Source: a virus. From it: 23,544 bases of DNA. The position numbers and the translations under genes are program-made. Below are positions 6,792-14,372 of this stretch, piece after piece. The notes below the pieces were generated by a model. The model ran no database searches. It was not told the DNA's origin and saw only the letters and a program-made list of their open reading frames with translations. Each line of letters starts with the position of its first letter. Position 1 is the stretch's first letter. Where the stretch lies: positions 1 through 23,544 of the IMG/VR virus record IMGVR_UViG_3300041809_000237. One strand, written 5' to 3'.

Positions 6792-6822
6792 GAGGCTAGT
6801 CGCCTCGGTCCAGTGAGGACCG
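6792..6822 (+). promoter_or_regulatory. Two tandem hairpins between the island and the tail genes
   Basis: GAGGC (6792-6796) pairs with GCCTC (6802-6806) around a 5-base loop. Next, CGGTCC (6806-6811) pairs with GGACCG (6817-6822) around AGTGA. The two stems share one base. There is no T-run behind them, so a simple intrinsic terminator is unlikely. They lie 22 bases before ATG 6844 and could be an mRNA processing or regulatory structure. Confidence 0.35.
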
Positions 6823-6843
6823 CTTCAACAGGAGCGCCCGCAG

Positions 6844-7155
6844 ATGCCGCAGACCCCCATCTACAACCCGAACATCGCTGCCTACGGAGCCAAGAGCGTT
6901 CCGGCGTTCACCGCCGCGACGCTCATCAAAGCGGCCAAGGGAACGCTTCTCGGCATCCAGGTCCTCGTCGCCGGCTCCGCGCCGGGAACGGTGAACGACG
7001 TCGCGACGCTCGCCGGCGTCGCTTCCGACAACGAGGTCGCGACCATCCCCAACTCGGTCGGCGCCGCGTCGCTGCCGGCGCCCGGCATCCCGTGCCTGAA
7101 CGGCATCGTGGTCACGCCGGGGACCGGGCAGACCTTGGCCGTCTTCTACATCTGA
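6844..7155 (+). CDS. Small virion-type protein preceding the tail sheath
   Basis: A 103-residue protein from ATG 6844, with AGGAG nine bases upstream. It is a compact beta-rich sequence: a mobile N-terminus (QTPIYNPNIAAYGAKSV), then LIKAAKGTLLGIQVLVAGSA, PGTVNDV and a closing strand pair with GIVVTPGTGQTLAVFYI. This style is common in small phage structural or fibre-associated proteins that decorate virions, but I do not know the exact family. It sits 38 bases before the sheath gene and after the tandem hairpins, so it may be the first gene of the tail sub-operon. Confidence 0.55.
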   Translation: MPQTPIYNPNIAAYGAKSVPAFTAATLIKAAKGTLLGIQVLVAGSAPGTVNDVATLAGVASDNEVATIPNSVGAASLPAPGIPCLNGIVVTPGTGQTLAVFYI

Positions 7156-7193
7156 CGGGAAGCTGATCTAGACCGCGGCGAAGGGACCGACAG

Positions 7194-9071
7194 ATGGCTA
7201 ACCCGATCGTAAACGTCACCGTGTCGCAGCAGATCGCTCCGGCGCCGTCGACCTTGCAGAAGAGCGGCGCCCTGATCTCACAAGGCGGCACGAACACGTC
7301 GCCGGGGACGAAGTCGCTGCTGACGCAGGATTCCAGCCTGACGAGCCTCTTGGCGGCGCCGCTGGCGCTGTCGGCGCTCAGCTGGTCCGGCGGTATCGCC
7401 ACGGCGACGGCGGCTGCGACCACGATCGCGAGCGGCACTTACAACGAAATCACCGGGCTCGTCACGCTGACCTTGACCGCGCCGATCGGGCTCGCGGTCG
7501 GGAGCCCGGTCGTCGTCAGCGGCGTGACCGGCACCGGCTCTTACGCCGACGTCGACGGCAGCTACGTCGCGGCGGTCGGCAGCGGTGGCATGACGCTCGA
7601 GTACACGATCGCGACCACGCTGACGCTCACGATCACCGGCGGCACCGTGACGCTCGGCCACGGCATTACGGTCGGCGATCAGTTCCTCACCACGATAGCG
7701 GGGGCGGTCCCGTCGAACTACGACGGCACGTTCCTCGCGACCTCTGCGACCGCGACGACGTTCACCTACCAGCTCGCCTCCGACGGCGGGACGTCCCCGG
7801 CGACGGGAACGATCACCTACACGCCGCGCGGCGTGGTTGAGCTTTCCGCGATGGCGGGAACCTTTTTCGACCAGGGAACCGCGCAAGCGGTCTGGGTGCT
7901 CGAACTTGGTCCCGGCGAGCCGTCTGCCGGCGTCTCGTTCCTGACGACTTGGATCGCGGCTAACCCCGGAGTTTTCTATTCTTACCTGGTGCCGAGATCG
8001 TGGGACGGCGTCGGTGCCTTCCTGACGATGCTCGCCGGCTTCGAGGCGACGACGTCGAAGACCAACTTCTTCATCACCACGACGCTGGCGACCTACAAGC
8101 TCTACACCGCGCTCATGAAGTGCGCGTTCACGCTGATCGAGGCGCCGGCTTACGGCGTCTGGCCGGCGAACGTCTTGACGGCGCTGTCGCAGATCAGCGG
8201 CGTCGCCACCGCGGTAACGACGACGAACCACGGCGTCCAGCCCGGGCAATGGTTCCAGCTTTCCGGCAACCTGCCGTCCGGCTGGAACGGCTGGTTCCTT
8301 GCGCTGCCGGGCACGGCGACGAACTCGATCACCTTCGACATCTCGTCCTCGATCGGCGCGGAGACGCAGCTCGGCACGCTGGTGACGAGCTACTACTCGT
8401 CGGCCGGCGTTCCCGCGACCGAGTTCTCTTGCGCGGCGCCGTTTCAGGTGACGCTCGACTATGCGCCGGCGTCGTCGAACCGCGTGACGCCGCTGAACCT
8501 GTCCTACCTGTTCGGCGTGACGCCGTTCCCGACGCAGGGCAACTCCGCGCTGCTGACGACGATCAACACCGCGAACGTCAACGTCATCGGCACCGGCGCG
8601 CAGGGCGGGATTTCAAACACCGTCCTGATCGGCGGCAACATGATGGACGGGAACCCCTTCAACTACTGGTACTCCGTCGACTGGTTCCAGATCACCGGGC
8701 AGCAGGCGGTCACGGCGGTGCTCATCAACGGCTCGAACAACCCGCAGAACCCGGTGTACTACGACCAGGCCGGCATCAACGCGCTGCAGGGCGCGCTGGT
8801 CACGGTCGCGAACAACGGCATCAGCTACGGGCTCGTGCTCAACCCGGTGCAGCCGACGCAGTTCTCGGCTGCGGCGTTCGAGGCGGCGCTCGACGCGGGG
8901 ACGTTCAACGGCTACACCGCGGTCAACGCCGATCCGTTCGCGAGCTACGTCGCGGAGAACCCGAACGACTACGCGACGGGGACCTATAACGGCCTGTCGG
9001 TCGACTACGTGCCGCTGCGCGGCTTCGAATCGATCACGATCAACATCACGGTTAGCAACTTCGCTTCGTAA
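7194..9071 (+). CDS. Contractile tail sheath protein with inserted beta modules
   Basis: A 625-residue protein that should form the contractile outer tube. ATG 7194 has AAGGGA seven bases upstream. The N-terminus (residues 1-55) and the parts around 210-320 and 400-625 read as a sheath scaffold. The closing section has INALQGALVTVANNGISYGL, then a region rich in Asn/Tyr, and ends with the beta strand SITINITVSNF needed for the sheath handshake. Two insertions interrupt it: a double beta module at about 60-210 and another at about 328-398. Both resemble FCCH-like modules and occur elsewhere in this window. The next gene is the tail tube, as expected. The sheath call rests on order, size and style. 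Confidence 0.75.
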   Translation: MANPIVNVTVSQQIAPAPSTLQKSGALISQGGTNTSPGTKSLLTQDSSLTSLLAAPLALSALSWSGGIATATAAATTIASGTYNEITGLVTLTLTAPIGLAVGSPVVVSGVTGTGSYADVDGSYVAAVGSGGMTLEYTIATTLTLTITGGTVTLGHGITVGDQFLTTIAGAVPSNYDGTFLATSATATTFTYQLASDGGTSPATGTITYTPRGVVELSAMAGTFFDQGTAQAVWVLELGPGEPSAGVSFLTTWIAANPGVFYSYLVPRSWDGVGAFLTMLAGFEATTSKTNFFITTTLATYKLYTALMKCAFTLIEAPAYGVWPANVLTALSQISGVATAVTTTNHGVQPGQWFQLSGNLPSGWNGWFLALPGTATNSITFDISSSIGAETQLGTLVTSYYSSAGVPATEFSCAAPFQVTLDYAPASSNRVTPLNLSYLFGVTPFPTQGNSALLTTINTANVNVIGTGAQGGISNTVLIGGNMMDGNPFNYWYSVDWFQITGQQAVTAVLINGSNNPQNPVYYDQAGINALQGALVTVANNGISYGLVLNPVQPTQFSAAAFEAALDAGTFNGYTAVNADPFASYVAENPNDYATGTYNGLSVDYVPLRGFESITINITVSNFAS

Positions 9072-9083
9072 GGAGCTTGAGAG

Positions 9084-9563
9084 ATGGCCGGCACGAACCC
9101 GCTGATCCAGCAAGGCACGCTCAACCGCCTGCTGGCGAGCGTCGTCTGGACGAACTTCCCGGGCCTGAACGTGACCGCCTCCTACCTCGACAAGGAGGGC
9201 ATCAAGCTCGCGCTCGAAGGCGTCTCGTCGCTTCAGCACGGCACGATGACCGGCATCGTCCAGTCGCCGGAGCCTTACCTGCCGATCTCCGTCACGATCA
9301 ACCTTCTGAAGACGCAGCAGCTGGCGAACGCCTACAAGACCCAGATGGAATCTATCTCGCTGATCGGCGCGGGCATGGTGTACCCGGACGTCAACCAGAA
9401 CGGCAACGCGCTCACGCAGGCCGGCGGCCTCGGCGCCTATCAGCTCCAGAACATGTCGATCCAGAGCACGCCGGAAATTGACTTCAGCGGCACCACGCCG
9501 GTGTACCGGGTCACCTTGACCGGCTACTACATAATCAACAACGCCCTCTGGGGCGGCTTCTAA
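9084..9563 (+). CDS. Tail tube protein
   Basis: A 159-residue protein, the right size for a contractile-phage inner tube subunit, starting at ATG 9084 after AAGGAGC. It alternates beta strands with one helix. Recognisable stretches are TLNRLLASVVWTNFPGLNVT, the strand PYLPISVTINLLKTQQLANA and the closing PVYRVTLTGYYIINNALWGG. It lies directly behind the sheath and before the assembly chaperone, the standard order. It should stack as hexamers around the tape measure protein and line the DNA channel. Confidence 0.8.
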   Translation: MAGTNPLIQQGTLNRLLASVVWTNFPGLNVTASYLDKEGIKLALEGVSSLQHGTMTGIVQSPEPYLPISVTINLLKTQQLANAYKTQMESISLIGAGMVYPDVNQNGNALTQAGGLGAYQLQNMSIQSTPEIDFSGTTPVYRVTLTGYYIINNALWGGF

Positions 9564-9591
9564 GCTTCGTCAGCAGCAGGGAAACCGAACC

Positions 9592-10281
9592 GTGAAGATC
9601 GACAAGAGACTTCATCTCGTCGTGCCGATCTACGACGAGGACGACGACAAGAAGGTCGTCGCCCACGTGCATTCTACGCCGCTTCCGGCGGAGATGGTGG
9701 ACGAGCATTGGCTCCTGCTTTCGCAGACGTTCTCGCAGGTCTACTCGCAGGGCCTCGGCCGCGCCTCTGGTCCCGCGGTCGCGATGCGGCTGCTGCGGGT
9801 GGTTGCCCAGAGCTCGAAGACTTGGCAGCGGGAGGATGGCACGCCGGGGCCGGCGCAGGATCTCATCGAGGAGATCAGGCGGCTGACGATGGTCGTCGTC
9901 CCGACCACCGACGGCAAGGCGTGGGTCGCGGTCCCGCTCGACGTCGCGGTCAATCAGCAGCGGATCAGCCTGGAGGACAAGGCGGAGGTCGAGAACGCCA
10001 TCGTTTTTTTTATTGCAAGCTGTGCCACGCTGCCGCGGGCGCAGCGCCGCGAAACGGTGACGGACGCTGCCGAACTCTGGGGAGCGCGGATCACGTCGTT
10101 GAACTCTACGGCGTTCGCAGCTTCCTTGACGACGTCGATCGCGACCGACAGTTCTGGCGCGACGGCTCCGTCTGCTGCTGCTCCCGCGCCGCCTGCTCCT
10201 CAAGCGCCGCCGCCGACGGTCCGGGAAGGACGGCGTGCGACTGTGGCGGTGGACGGGAAACCTGCGTCGGTGCCGCACTGA
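9592..10281 (+). CDS. Tail assembly chaperone, short (unshifted) form
   Basis: A 229-residue protein from GTG 9592, with AGGGAA eight bases upstream. The N-terminal two thirds are charged and helical (DEHWLLLSQTFSQVYSQGLG, LIEEIRRLTMVVVPT). The C-terminal 40 residues are Ala/Pro-rich and disordered (APSAAAPAPPAPQAPPPTV). Position between tube and tape measure and the embedded slippery run mark it as the G-like chaperone that coats the tape measure protein during tail assembly and is absent from the mature tail. Confidence 0.8.
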   Translation: MKIDKRLHLVVPIYDEDDDKKVVAHVHSTPLPAEMVDEHWLLLSQTFSQVYSQGLGRASGPAVAMRLLRVVAQSSKTWQREDGTPGPAQDLIEEIRRLTMVVVPTTDGKAWVAVPLDVAVNQQRISLEDKAEVENAIVFFIASCATLPRAQRRETVTDAAELWGARITSLNSTAFAASLTTSIATDSSGATAPSAAAPAPPAPQAPPPTVREGRRATVAVDGKPASVPH

Positions 10282-10412
10282 GCTGGGCGGCCGAGGACGG
10301 CTTCGCGGAGTTGTCTGGCGGCCGCTTCGAATCGGCACACGAATACCGGCAGAGGTTCCAGGTCGGGGCGGTGAACCGGCTGGCCGCGGCGCTCGGCGTC
10401 AAGCGGGGATGA
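9592..10412 (+). CDS. Tail assembly chaperone, long form made by -1 frameshift
   Basis: A ribosomal slip of one base back on the T-run at 10004-10011 joins the 140 codons before it to the -1 frame, which stays open to TGA 10410-10412 (about 273 residues). The shifted part begins YCKLCHAAAGAAPRN and includes HVVELYGVRSFLDDVDRDRQ. It has a strikingly Cys-rich section (CCCSRAACSSS, CDCGGGRETC) and a helical end (AHEYRQRFQVGAVNRLAAAL) beyond the short form's stop. This GT-type fusion normally links chaperone to tail tube. It ends eight bases before the tape measure start. Confidence 0.75.
10004..10011 (+). promoter_or_regulatory. Slippery T8 run for programmed -1 frameshifting
   Basis: Eight consecutive T residues in a GC-rich gene, read as GTT TTT TTT ATT in the zero frame. 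Both P- and A-site codons re-pair perfectly after a one-base backward slip (T TTT TTT). It sits late in the gene between tail tube and tape measure, exactly where chaperone frameshifts occur in tailed phages. Confidence 0.8.
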
Positions 10413-10419
10413 AGGCGCG

Positions 10420-12306
10420 ATGGCGGTCAAGAGCATCTTCGAGGTCGAGATCGATCGTGACGGAGCTTTCCGCCGCTTCGCCGCCGACTACGGCAAGTTC
10501 GAGAAGTCGCTTCGCTCCCTTCCGGAGGCCTGGAAGCAGGTCAACGAGAAGGTCAAGGGAACGCGGGCGGAATTTTCCAAGATGGTCGACGGGATGGTTG
10601 CGGCGAACGTCCAGACCAAACTCCGGTTGCGTGCGCAACAGGAGGCCAACCGCCTCACGCAAGAGCAGCTGACGGTCACCCAGCGGTTGGGCTCCTCATG
10701 GGACGCCGTCGAGCGGACCACCGGAAGGCTCGCCGTCAACCTCCGGTCCATCACCGGGTCGCTGCTGAAGTGGGGGACGATAACCGGTGTCGCCGGGGGC
10801 CTTCTCGGCGTCGGCGGCCTGTTCGGCCTCGACCGGCTCGCGGGCGACGTCGCCGGCCGACGGCGGACCTCGCTCGGGCTCGGCACCAGCTACGGGGCGC
10901 CGCAGGCCTTCGCCGCGAACTTCGCGCGCTTCGTCGATCCGGCAAGCTTCCTCGCCGACGTCGCGGAGGCGAGGCTCGACATCACGAAGCGCGTCGGCCT
11001 GATCGGGGCGGGGCTCACCCGCGGCGAACTCGCCGGCGACACGACGGACACCGCGGTCGCGCTGTTGCGGCACCTGAAGCAGATCGCGGACACGACCGAC
11101 CCGGCGCTCTACGCGCAGGTCATCGGGGCGCGGCGGCTGCCGACGACGGCGCAGGAACTCCAGCGCCTGCGCGGGACATCGGCGGTGGAGTTCGCCAGCC
11201 TCGTGCGAGGCTTCCACGAGAATCGCGGCGCCTTCAACATCCCCGACGACGTGGTCCGGAAGTGGCAGGAGCTGACGACCACGCTCACTCGCGCCGGGCA
11301 GGGGATCGAGAACACGTTCGTCCGCGGCCTGGCGCCGCTCGCTCCGGCGCTTGGGCACCTTTCGGAATCGTTCGAGAAGGTCGTGCGCGCCTTCCTCGCC
11401 AGCCCGATGCTGGAGCATTGGATCGCCGCCAGTTCGGACGCGCTGGAGCGGTTCGCGAAGTTCATCGGGACCGACGAGTTCCAGGATGATGTCAAGGGCT
11501 TCGTCGACGGGCTCAGCAAGATCGTTTCCGCCATCGGGACCTTCCTGTCGTGGTTCAGCAGCAAGACCGGGACCACGACGACGGGACCGGAGGGCGCGGC
11601 CCCGCACCCGCGGGTCGGCCACGGCATGCTCTTGGGACCGATCCTGTTCGGCGAGGACAAGGTCGGGCCGCGCTTCAGCGGCGGCTACGGCGGCGGCTAC
11701 GTTCCCCCGGTGGGCCTAGACAAGATCGTCGCCGGCCTCGTCGCGCGCGGTTTCACGCCGGGCCAGGCCGCGGCGATCGCCGGCAACCTCGGCGCCGAAT
11801 CAGGGTTCCGCCCGGAGGCGATCAACCCGGAGTCCGGCGCCTTCGGCCTAGAGCAGCTCCTCGGAAGCCGGAAGAGCGGCTTCTTCGCCTTCGCCGCTGC
11901 GACCGGCCGAAGCCCCTATGACCGTGAAGCGCAACTCGACTGGTTGAAGCTGGAACGGACCGGGGAATCGGTGAAGTACGGTGGCAGCGACGAGCGGGCA
12001 GCCTACGACAAGGCGTTCGCCGGCGGCGACGTCTCGAAGATGACCGCCAGCTTTGGTGCCTATGTCGAGCGACCTTCTGCCAGCGACCTAGCGTCGTCGA
12101 TGGCGAAGCGGCAGGCGTTCGCGGCCGCGGCGGCGAAAATGAACGCCGACTTCGCGAAGTCCGCGGTCGAGCGGAAAGGCGCGGCGGCCGACCCGAAGTA
12201 CACGACGGGGCCGTTCGGCAACACTGGCTACGTGCCGACGGTGGTCACGATCGAGAACAATACTGGCGGCAGCGCGGTCGTCTCCGTCAACGGGCTGAAG
12301 AACTGA
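10420..12306 (+). CDS. Tape measure protein with C-terminal lysozyme-like domain
   Basis: A 628-residue protein starting at ATG 10420, eight bases after the long chaperone form. Residues 1-110 are charged and coiled (KSLRSLPEAWKQVNEKVKG). Around 112-140 lies a Gly-rich hydrophobic span (LLKWGTITGVAGGLLGVGGL), and 150-390 is helical. After a Gly/Pro linker, residues 430-560 match the phage tail lysozyme pattern: GFTPGQAAAIAGNLGAESGF, with the likely catalytic Glu near 460, then AFGLEQLLGSRKS. The protein sets tail length and the enzyme domain would help penetrate peptidoglycan. The non-enzymatic part, about 430 residues at 0.15 nm each, suggests a short tail near 65 nm (inference). Confidence 0.85.
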   Translation: MAVKSIFEVEIDRDGAFRRFAADYGKFEKSLRSLPEAWKQVNEKVKGTRAEFSKMVDGMVAANVQTKLRLRAQQEANRLTQEQLTVTQRLGSSWDAVERTTGRLAVNLRSITGSLLKWGTITGVAGGLLGVGGLFGLDRLAGDVAGRRRTSLGLGTSYGAPQAFAANFARFVDPASFLADVAEARLDITKRVGLIGAGLTRGELAGDTTDTAVALLRHLKQIADTTDPALYAQVIGARRLPTTAQELQRLRGTSAVEFASLVRGFHENRGAFNIPDDVVRKWQELTTTLTRAGQGIENTFVRGLAPLAPALGHLSESFEKVVRAFLASPMLEHWIAASSDALERFAKFIGTDEFQDDVKGFVDGLSKIVSAIGTFLSWFSSKTGTTTTGPEGAAPHPRVGHGMLLGPILFGEDKVGPRFSGGYGGGYVPPVGLDKIVAGLVARGFTPGQAAAIAGNLGAESGFRPEAINPESGAFGLEQLLGSRKSGFFAFAAATGRSPYDREAQLDWLKLERTGESVKYGGSDERAAYDKAFAGGDVSKMTASFGAYVERPSASDLASSMAKRQAFAAAAAKMNADFAKSAVERKGAAADPKYTTGPFGNTGYVPTVVTIENNTGGSAVVSVNGLKN

Positions 12307-12343
12307 CGCCGACGTGATACTCTAGCGTCGAACGAGGACCGCT

Positions 12344-12367
12344 ATGAGCATCAGTCTTGGGCTTGCC
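12344..12367 (+). repeat. 24-base duplicated gene start, copy 1
   Basis: It encodes MSISLGLA at the start of the endonuclease. It is 21/24 identical to 13087-13110, and all three differences are synonymous third-position changes (CTT/CTA, GGG/GGC, GCC/GCG). Confidence 0.85.
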
Positions 12368-13086
12368 GCTTACTTTTACGTTTATATTTATTTCGATCTC
12401 GACGGCATCCCGCTTTATGTCGGCAAGGGACATGGCAAGCGTTGGGAGAGGCTTGATCCGCATAGTTGTCGGAATCCGCATTTCCTACGCAAAGTCGCCA
12501 AAGCACGGCGCGAAGGCCGCGAACTACCCCGCCTTAAGGTCCGCGATAATCTTACCGAAGCAGAGGCCTTCGAGATCGAGATGGCCTTGATTAAGGCCAT
12601 CGGTCGACGCGTGACGGGAGACGGCCCGCTACTTAATCTCACCGAAGGCGGCCAAGGTATAAGCGGTTTTAAGTTCTCAGAAGAAACTCTCGCTAAAATG
12701 CGTAGCGCGGCACTAGGCCGGGTCGTATCTGTCGAAACGAGAGCAAAGATTAGCAAGACATCGAAAGGCCGACCAAAACATCCCGGACACGGTGCTAAAG
12801 TGTCCGCTGCTCGAAAAGGAAAGTTCCCGCACACAGCAGAATCGCGCGCGAAAATTTCGGCTGCGAGAACTGGTAAAAAATATGGTCCTCGCGGCCCAAT
12901 TTCCGAGACCGTACGGGAGAATCTTCGTTTAAAAAATTTGGGGAAAAAAGCATCGGCGGAGACGCGGCGAAAGATGAGCGCGGCCCACCTTGGAAAGCCT
13001 CTTGGTCCAATGCGCGAAGAAACGAAGGCCAAATTAAGAGCCGCCAGACTTGGTAAGAAGATCCCACAAGAACAATGGGTGCTCTT
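12344..13086 (+). mobile_element. Homing endonuclease insertion at the start of a baseplate-region gene
   Basis: The insert lies between the tape measure gene and the 13087 gene and is bounded by two copies of a 24-base start sequence. Removing 12344-13086 would restore the ribosome binding site GAGGACC (12335-12341) directly in front of ATGAGCATCAGT of the downstream gene. The lower GC content supports later arrival. The boundaries are inferred from the duplication. Confidence 0.7.
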
Positions 13087-13090
13087 ATGA
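12344..13090 (+). CDS. GIY-YIG homing endonuclease with NUMOD3 repeats
   Basis: A 248-residue free-standing endonuclease. The catalytic module (residues 5-95) has YVYIYFDLDG and LYVGKGHGKRW (the GIY and YIG strands and the catalytic Arg) and AEAFEIEMALIKAIGR with the metal-binding Glu. Residues 105-245 hold repeated DNA-binding NUMOD3 motifs: FSEETLAKMRSAALG, VETRAKISKTSKG, AESRAKISAARTGK, AETRRKMSAAHLGK and EETKAKLRAARLGK. Its bases are AT-richer than the neighbours (about 48% GC by hand count over 12841-12960). It begins MSISLGLA, the same eight residues as the next gene, and ends in an ATGA overlap with it. Confidence 0.92.
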   Translation: MSISLGLAAYFYVYIYFDLDGIPLYVGKGHGKRWERLDPHSCRNPHFLRKVAKARREGRELPRLKVRDNLTEAEAFEIEMALIKAIGRRVTGDGPLLNLTEGGQGISGFKFSEETLAKMRSAALGRVVSVETRAKISKTSKGRPKHPGHGAKVSAARKGKFPHTAESRAKISAARTGKKYGPRGPISETVRENLRLKNLGKKASAETRRKMSAAHLGKPLGPMREETKAKLRAARLGKKIPQEQWVLL

Positions 13091-13110
13091 GCATCAGTCT
13101 AGGCCTTGCG
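13087..13110 (+). repeat. 24-base duplicated gene start, copy 2
   Basis: It encodes MSISLGLA at the start of the downstream baseplate-region gene and pairs with copy 1 at 12344-12367. The bases from here to about 13200 are still somewhat AT-rich, as expected for a co-transferred flank. Confidence 0.85.
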
Positions 13111-13842
13111 AGTTTTAAGCTCAGCTTTTCCTTATCGCCAATTCTGCTTTCAGGCGGAATCGCAGCCGCGATGCCCGGAGGAATTTTGCCGATCATCGCG
13201 CTGACCGAAACTTTGAACTTCCCCGCCGGCATCCTCAGCGGCGGCTCTGATCTTCTTGACCTCGACGACTTCTTCGCGACCTTCGTCCCGCTCCCAGGGT
13301 CAACGCTGATCGACAACAAGTATGGGCAATTCCCGTTCGCAAACCAACAGGTCGCGGCGAACGCGGTGATCACGCAGCCGCTGGTGATCTCCTACCGGAT
13401 GATCTGCCCGGCGCAGAACGAACTCGGTTACCCGCTGAAGCTGGCGACGATGACGGCGCTGCAGGCGTCGCTGGCGCAGCACGGCGTCTCTGGCGGGACT
13501 TACATCTGCGCGACGCCGTCGTTCTTCTACACGAACTGCGTGATGCTCGGGATGCGCGACACGTCCGATTCGCGGAGCCAGCAGGCGCAGAATACCTACC
13601 AGCTCGACTTCTGGCAGCCGCTGCTGACGCTTCAGTCCGCGCTGCAGGCGCAGAACAACCTGATGTCGCAAGTCACCGGGCAGACGCCGGTCCCGGCGAC
13701 CGACGGCGCGGTCTCGTGGTCTGGGCTTTCGCCGACGACCGGCAACCCGGCCAGCATTGCCGGGCCCAGCGTCATCCCGGCGGCGGCGCCGCTCGCCGGC
13801 GCCGGAACCGCGGCTCCGGGAATGGGAGGGCCGCTCCCTTGA
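13087..13842 (+). CDS. Tail/baseplate hub-region protein
   Basis: A 251-residue protein. ATG 13087 overlaps the endonuclease stop (ATGA), and the first eight codons duplicate those of the endonuclease, so this is the likely original start; ATG 13075 is an in-frame alternative. The N-terminus is hydrophobic (FSLSPILLSGGIAAAMPGGI). The core at 65-195 contains NAVITQPLVISYRMICPAQN, ALQASLAQHGVSGGTYICAT and NTYQLDFWQPLLTLQSALQA, a pattern seen in proteins linking tail tube and baseplate. The last 45 residues are Ala/Pro/Gly-rich. It sits between tape measure and baseplate plug; a Dit- or gp53-like role is a guess. Confidence 0.6.
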   Translation: MSISLGLASFKLSFSLSPILLSGGIAAAMPGGILPIIALTETLNFPAGILSGGSDLLDLDDFFATFVPLPGSTLIDNKYGQFPFANQQVAANAVITQPLVISYRMICPAQNELGYPLKLATMTALQASLAQHGVSGGTYICATPSFFYTNCVMLGMRDTSDSRSQQAQNTYQLDFWQPLLTLQSALQAQNNLMSQVTGQTPVPATDGAVSWSGLSPTTGNPASIAGPSVIPAAAPLAGAGTAAPGMGGPLP

Positions 13843-14333
13843 CGACCTTCGTTCCGTTCTCGCAGCCGGCGGCCGGCAACTTCCAGTTCAACGCGACGCT
13901 CAACGGCGCGCAGTACCGCTGCGTCGTGACTTGGAACGTCTTCGGGCAGCGGTATTACCTGAACGTCTACGGCCTCGACGGCACGCTGATGGTGTCTGAG
14001 GGGATGTCCGGCTCGCCGACCGGCTTCCAGATCGAGGCGATCACCTGGAACGCCGCCGCGGTGACGGTGAAGACGTCCGTTCCCCACGGCTACAAGATTG
14101 GGAGCATGATCAGCCTTTCTATCGATGGCGTGGCGCCTTCGGCGTATAACGGCCGCTATGAGATGATCGTGACAGGGCCGAGCATGCTGACCTTCCCACT
14201 GGCGAGCAACCCAGGGCCGGCGACGGTGTTCGGGACGCTCAGCTACGACGTCAACCTGGTGGGCGCGTACTTCGCGCCGCCGACGAGCTTGGTGTTCCGC
14301 CAGCAGTCGCAGCAGTTCGAGATCGGGCCTTAA
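13839..14333 (+). CDS. Baseplate plug protein with an inserted beta module
   Basis: A 164-residue protein starting at TTG 13839, which overlaps the previous stop (TTGA). GGGAGGG lies eight bases upstream, and there is no in-frame ATG with better support. Residues 10-55 (FQFNATLNGAQYRCVVTWNV, then GQRYYLNVYGLDGTLM) match the Pam3 gp18-like baseplate plug domain as I know it, and 137-164 complete it (FAPPTSLVFRQQSQQFEIGP). Between them, residues 66-136 form an extra module (AITWNAAAVTVKTSVPHGYK to ATVFGTLSY) of the kind found in the sheath and J-like protein here. The plug would close the tail channel before DNA ejection. Confidence 0.65.
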   Translation: MTTFVPFSQPAAGNFQFNATLNGAQYRCVVTWNVFGQRYYLNVYGLDGTLMVSEGMSGSPTGFQIEAITWNAAAVTVKTSVPHGYKIGSMISLSIDGVAPSAYNGRYEMIVTGPSMLTFPLASNPGPATVFGTLSYDVNLVGAYFAPPTSLVFRQQSQQFEIGP

Positions 14334-14356
14334 AGAAGGCGGCATGCTCGCAACAC

Positions 14357-14372
14357 GGAGGGTCGTCCGATT
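14357..14372 (+). promoter_or_regulatory. Shine-Dalgarno site pointing to an ATT start codon
   Basis: GGAGGG (14357-14362) is the only strong ribosome binding site before the hub gene. Seven bases later, in the hub frame, comes ATT (14370-14372), followed by codons for RYYSLILTNP. No ATG or GTG exists in that frame nearby. TTG 14391 is possible but has no binding site and would cut off a typical hub N-terminus. Confidence 0.5.

Noticed and set aside
6784-6816. Ten-codon frame after a GGGGAGAGG site
   Set aside because: Too short to support, and it is better explained as part of the hairpin region.
7370-8400. Inteins as an explanation of the sheath insertions
   Set aside because: There are no splice-junction residues (Cys/Ser start, His-Asn end) and no endonuclease motifs; the inserts are short beta modules.
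12344-13090. Group I intron around the endonuclease
   Set aside because: The tape measure and downstream genes are both complete without splicing, and the endonuclease frame begins at a duplicated start codon rather than inside an intron-like structure.
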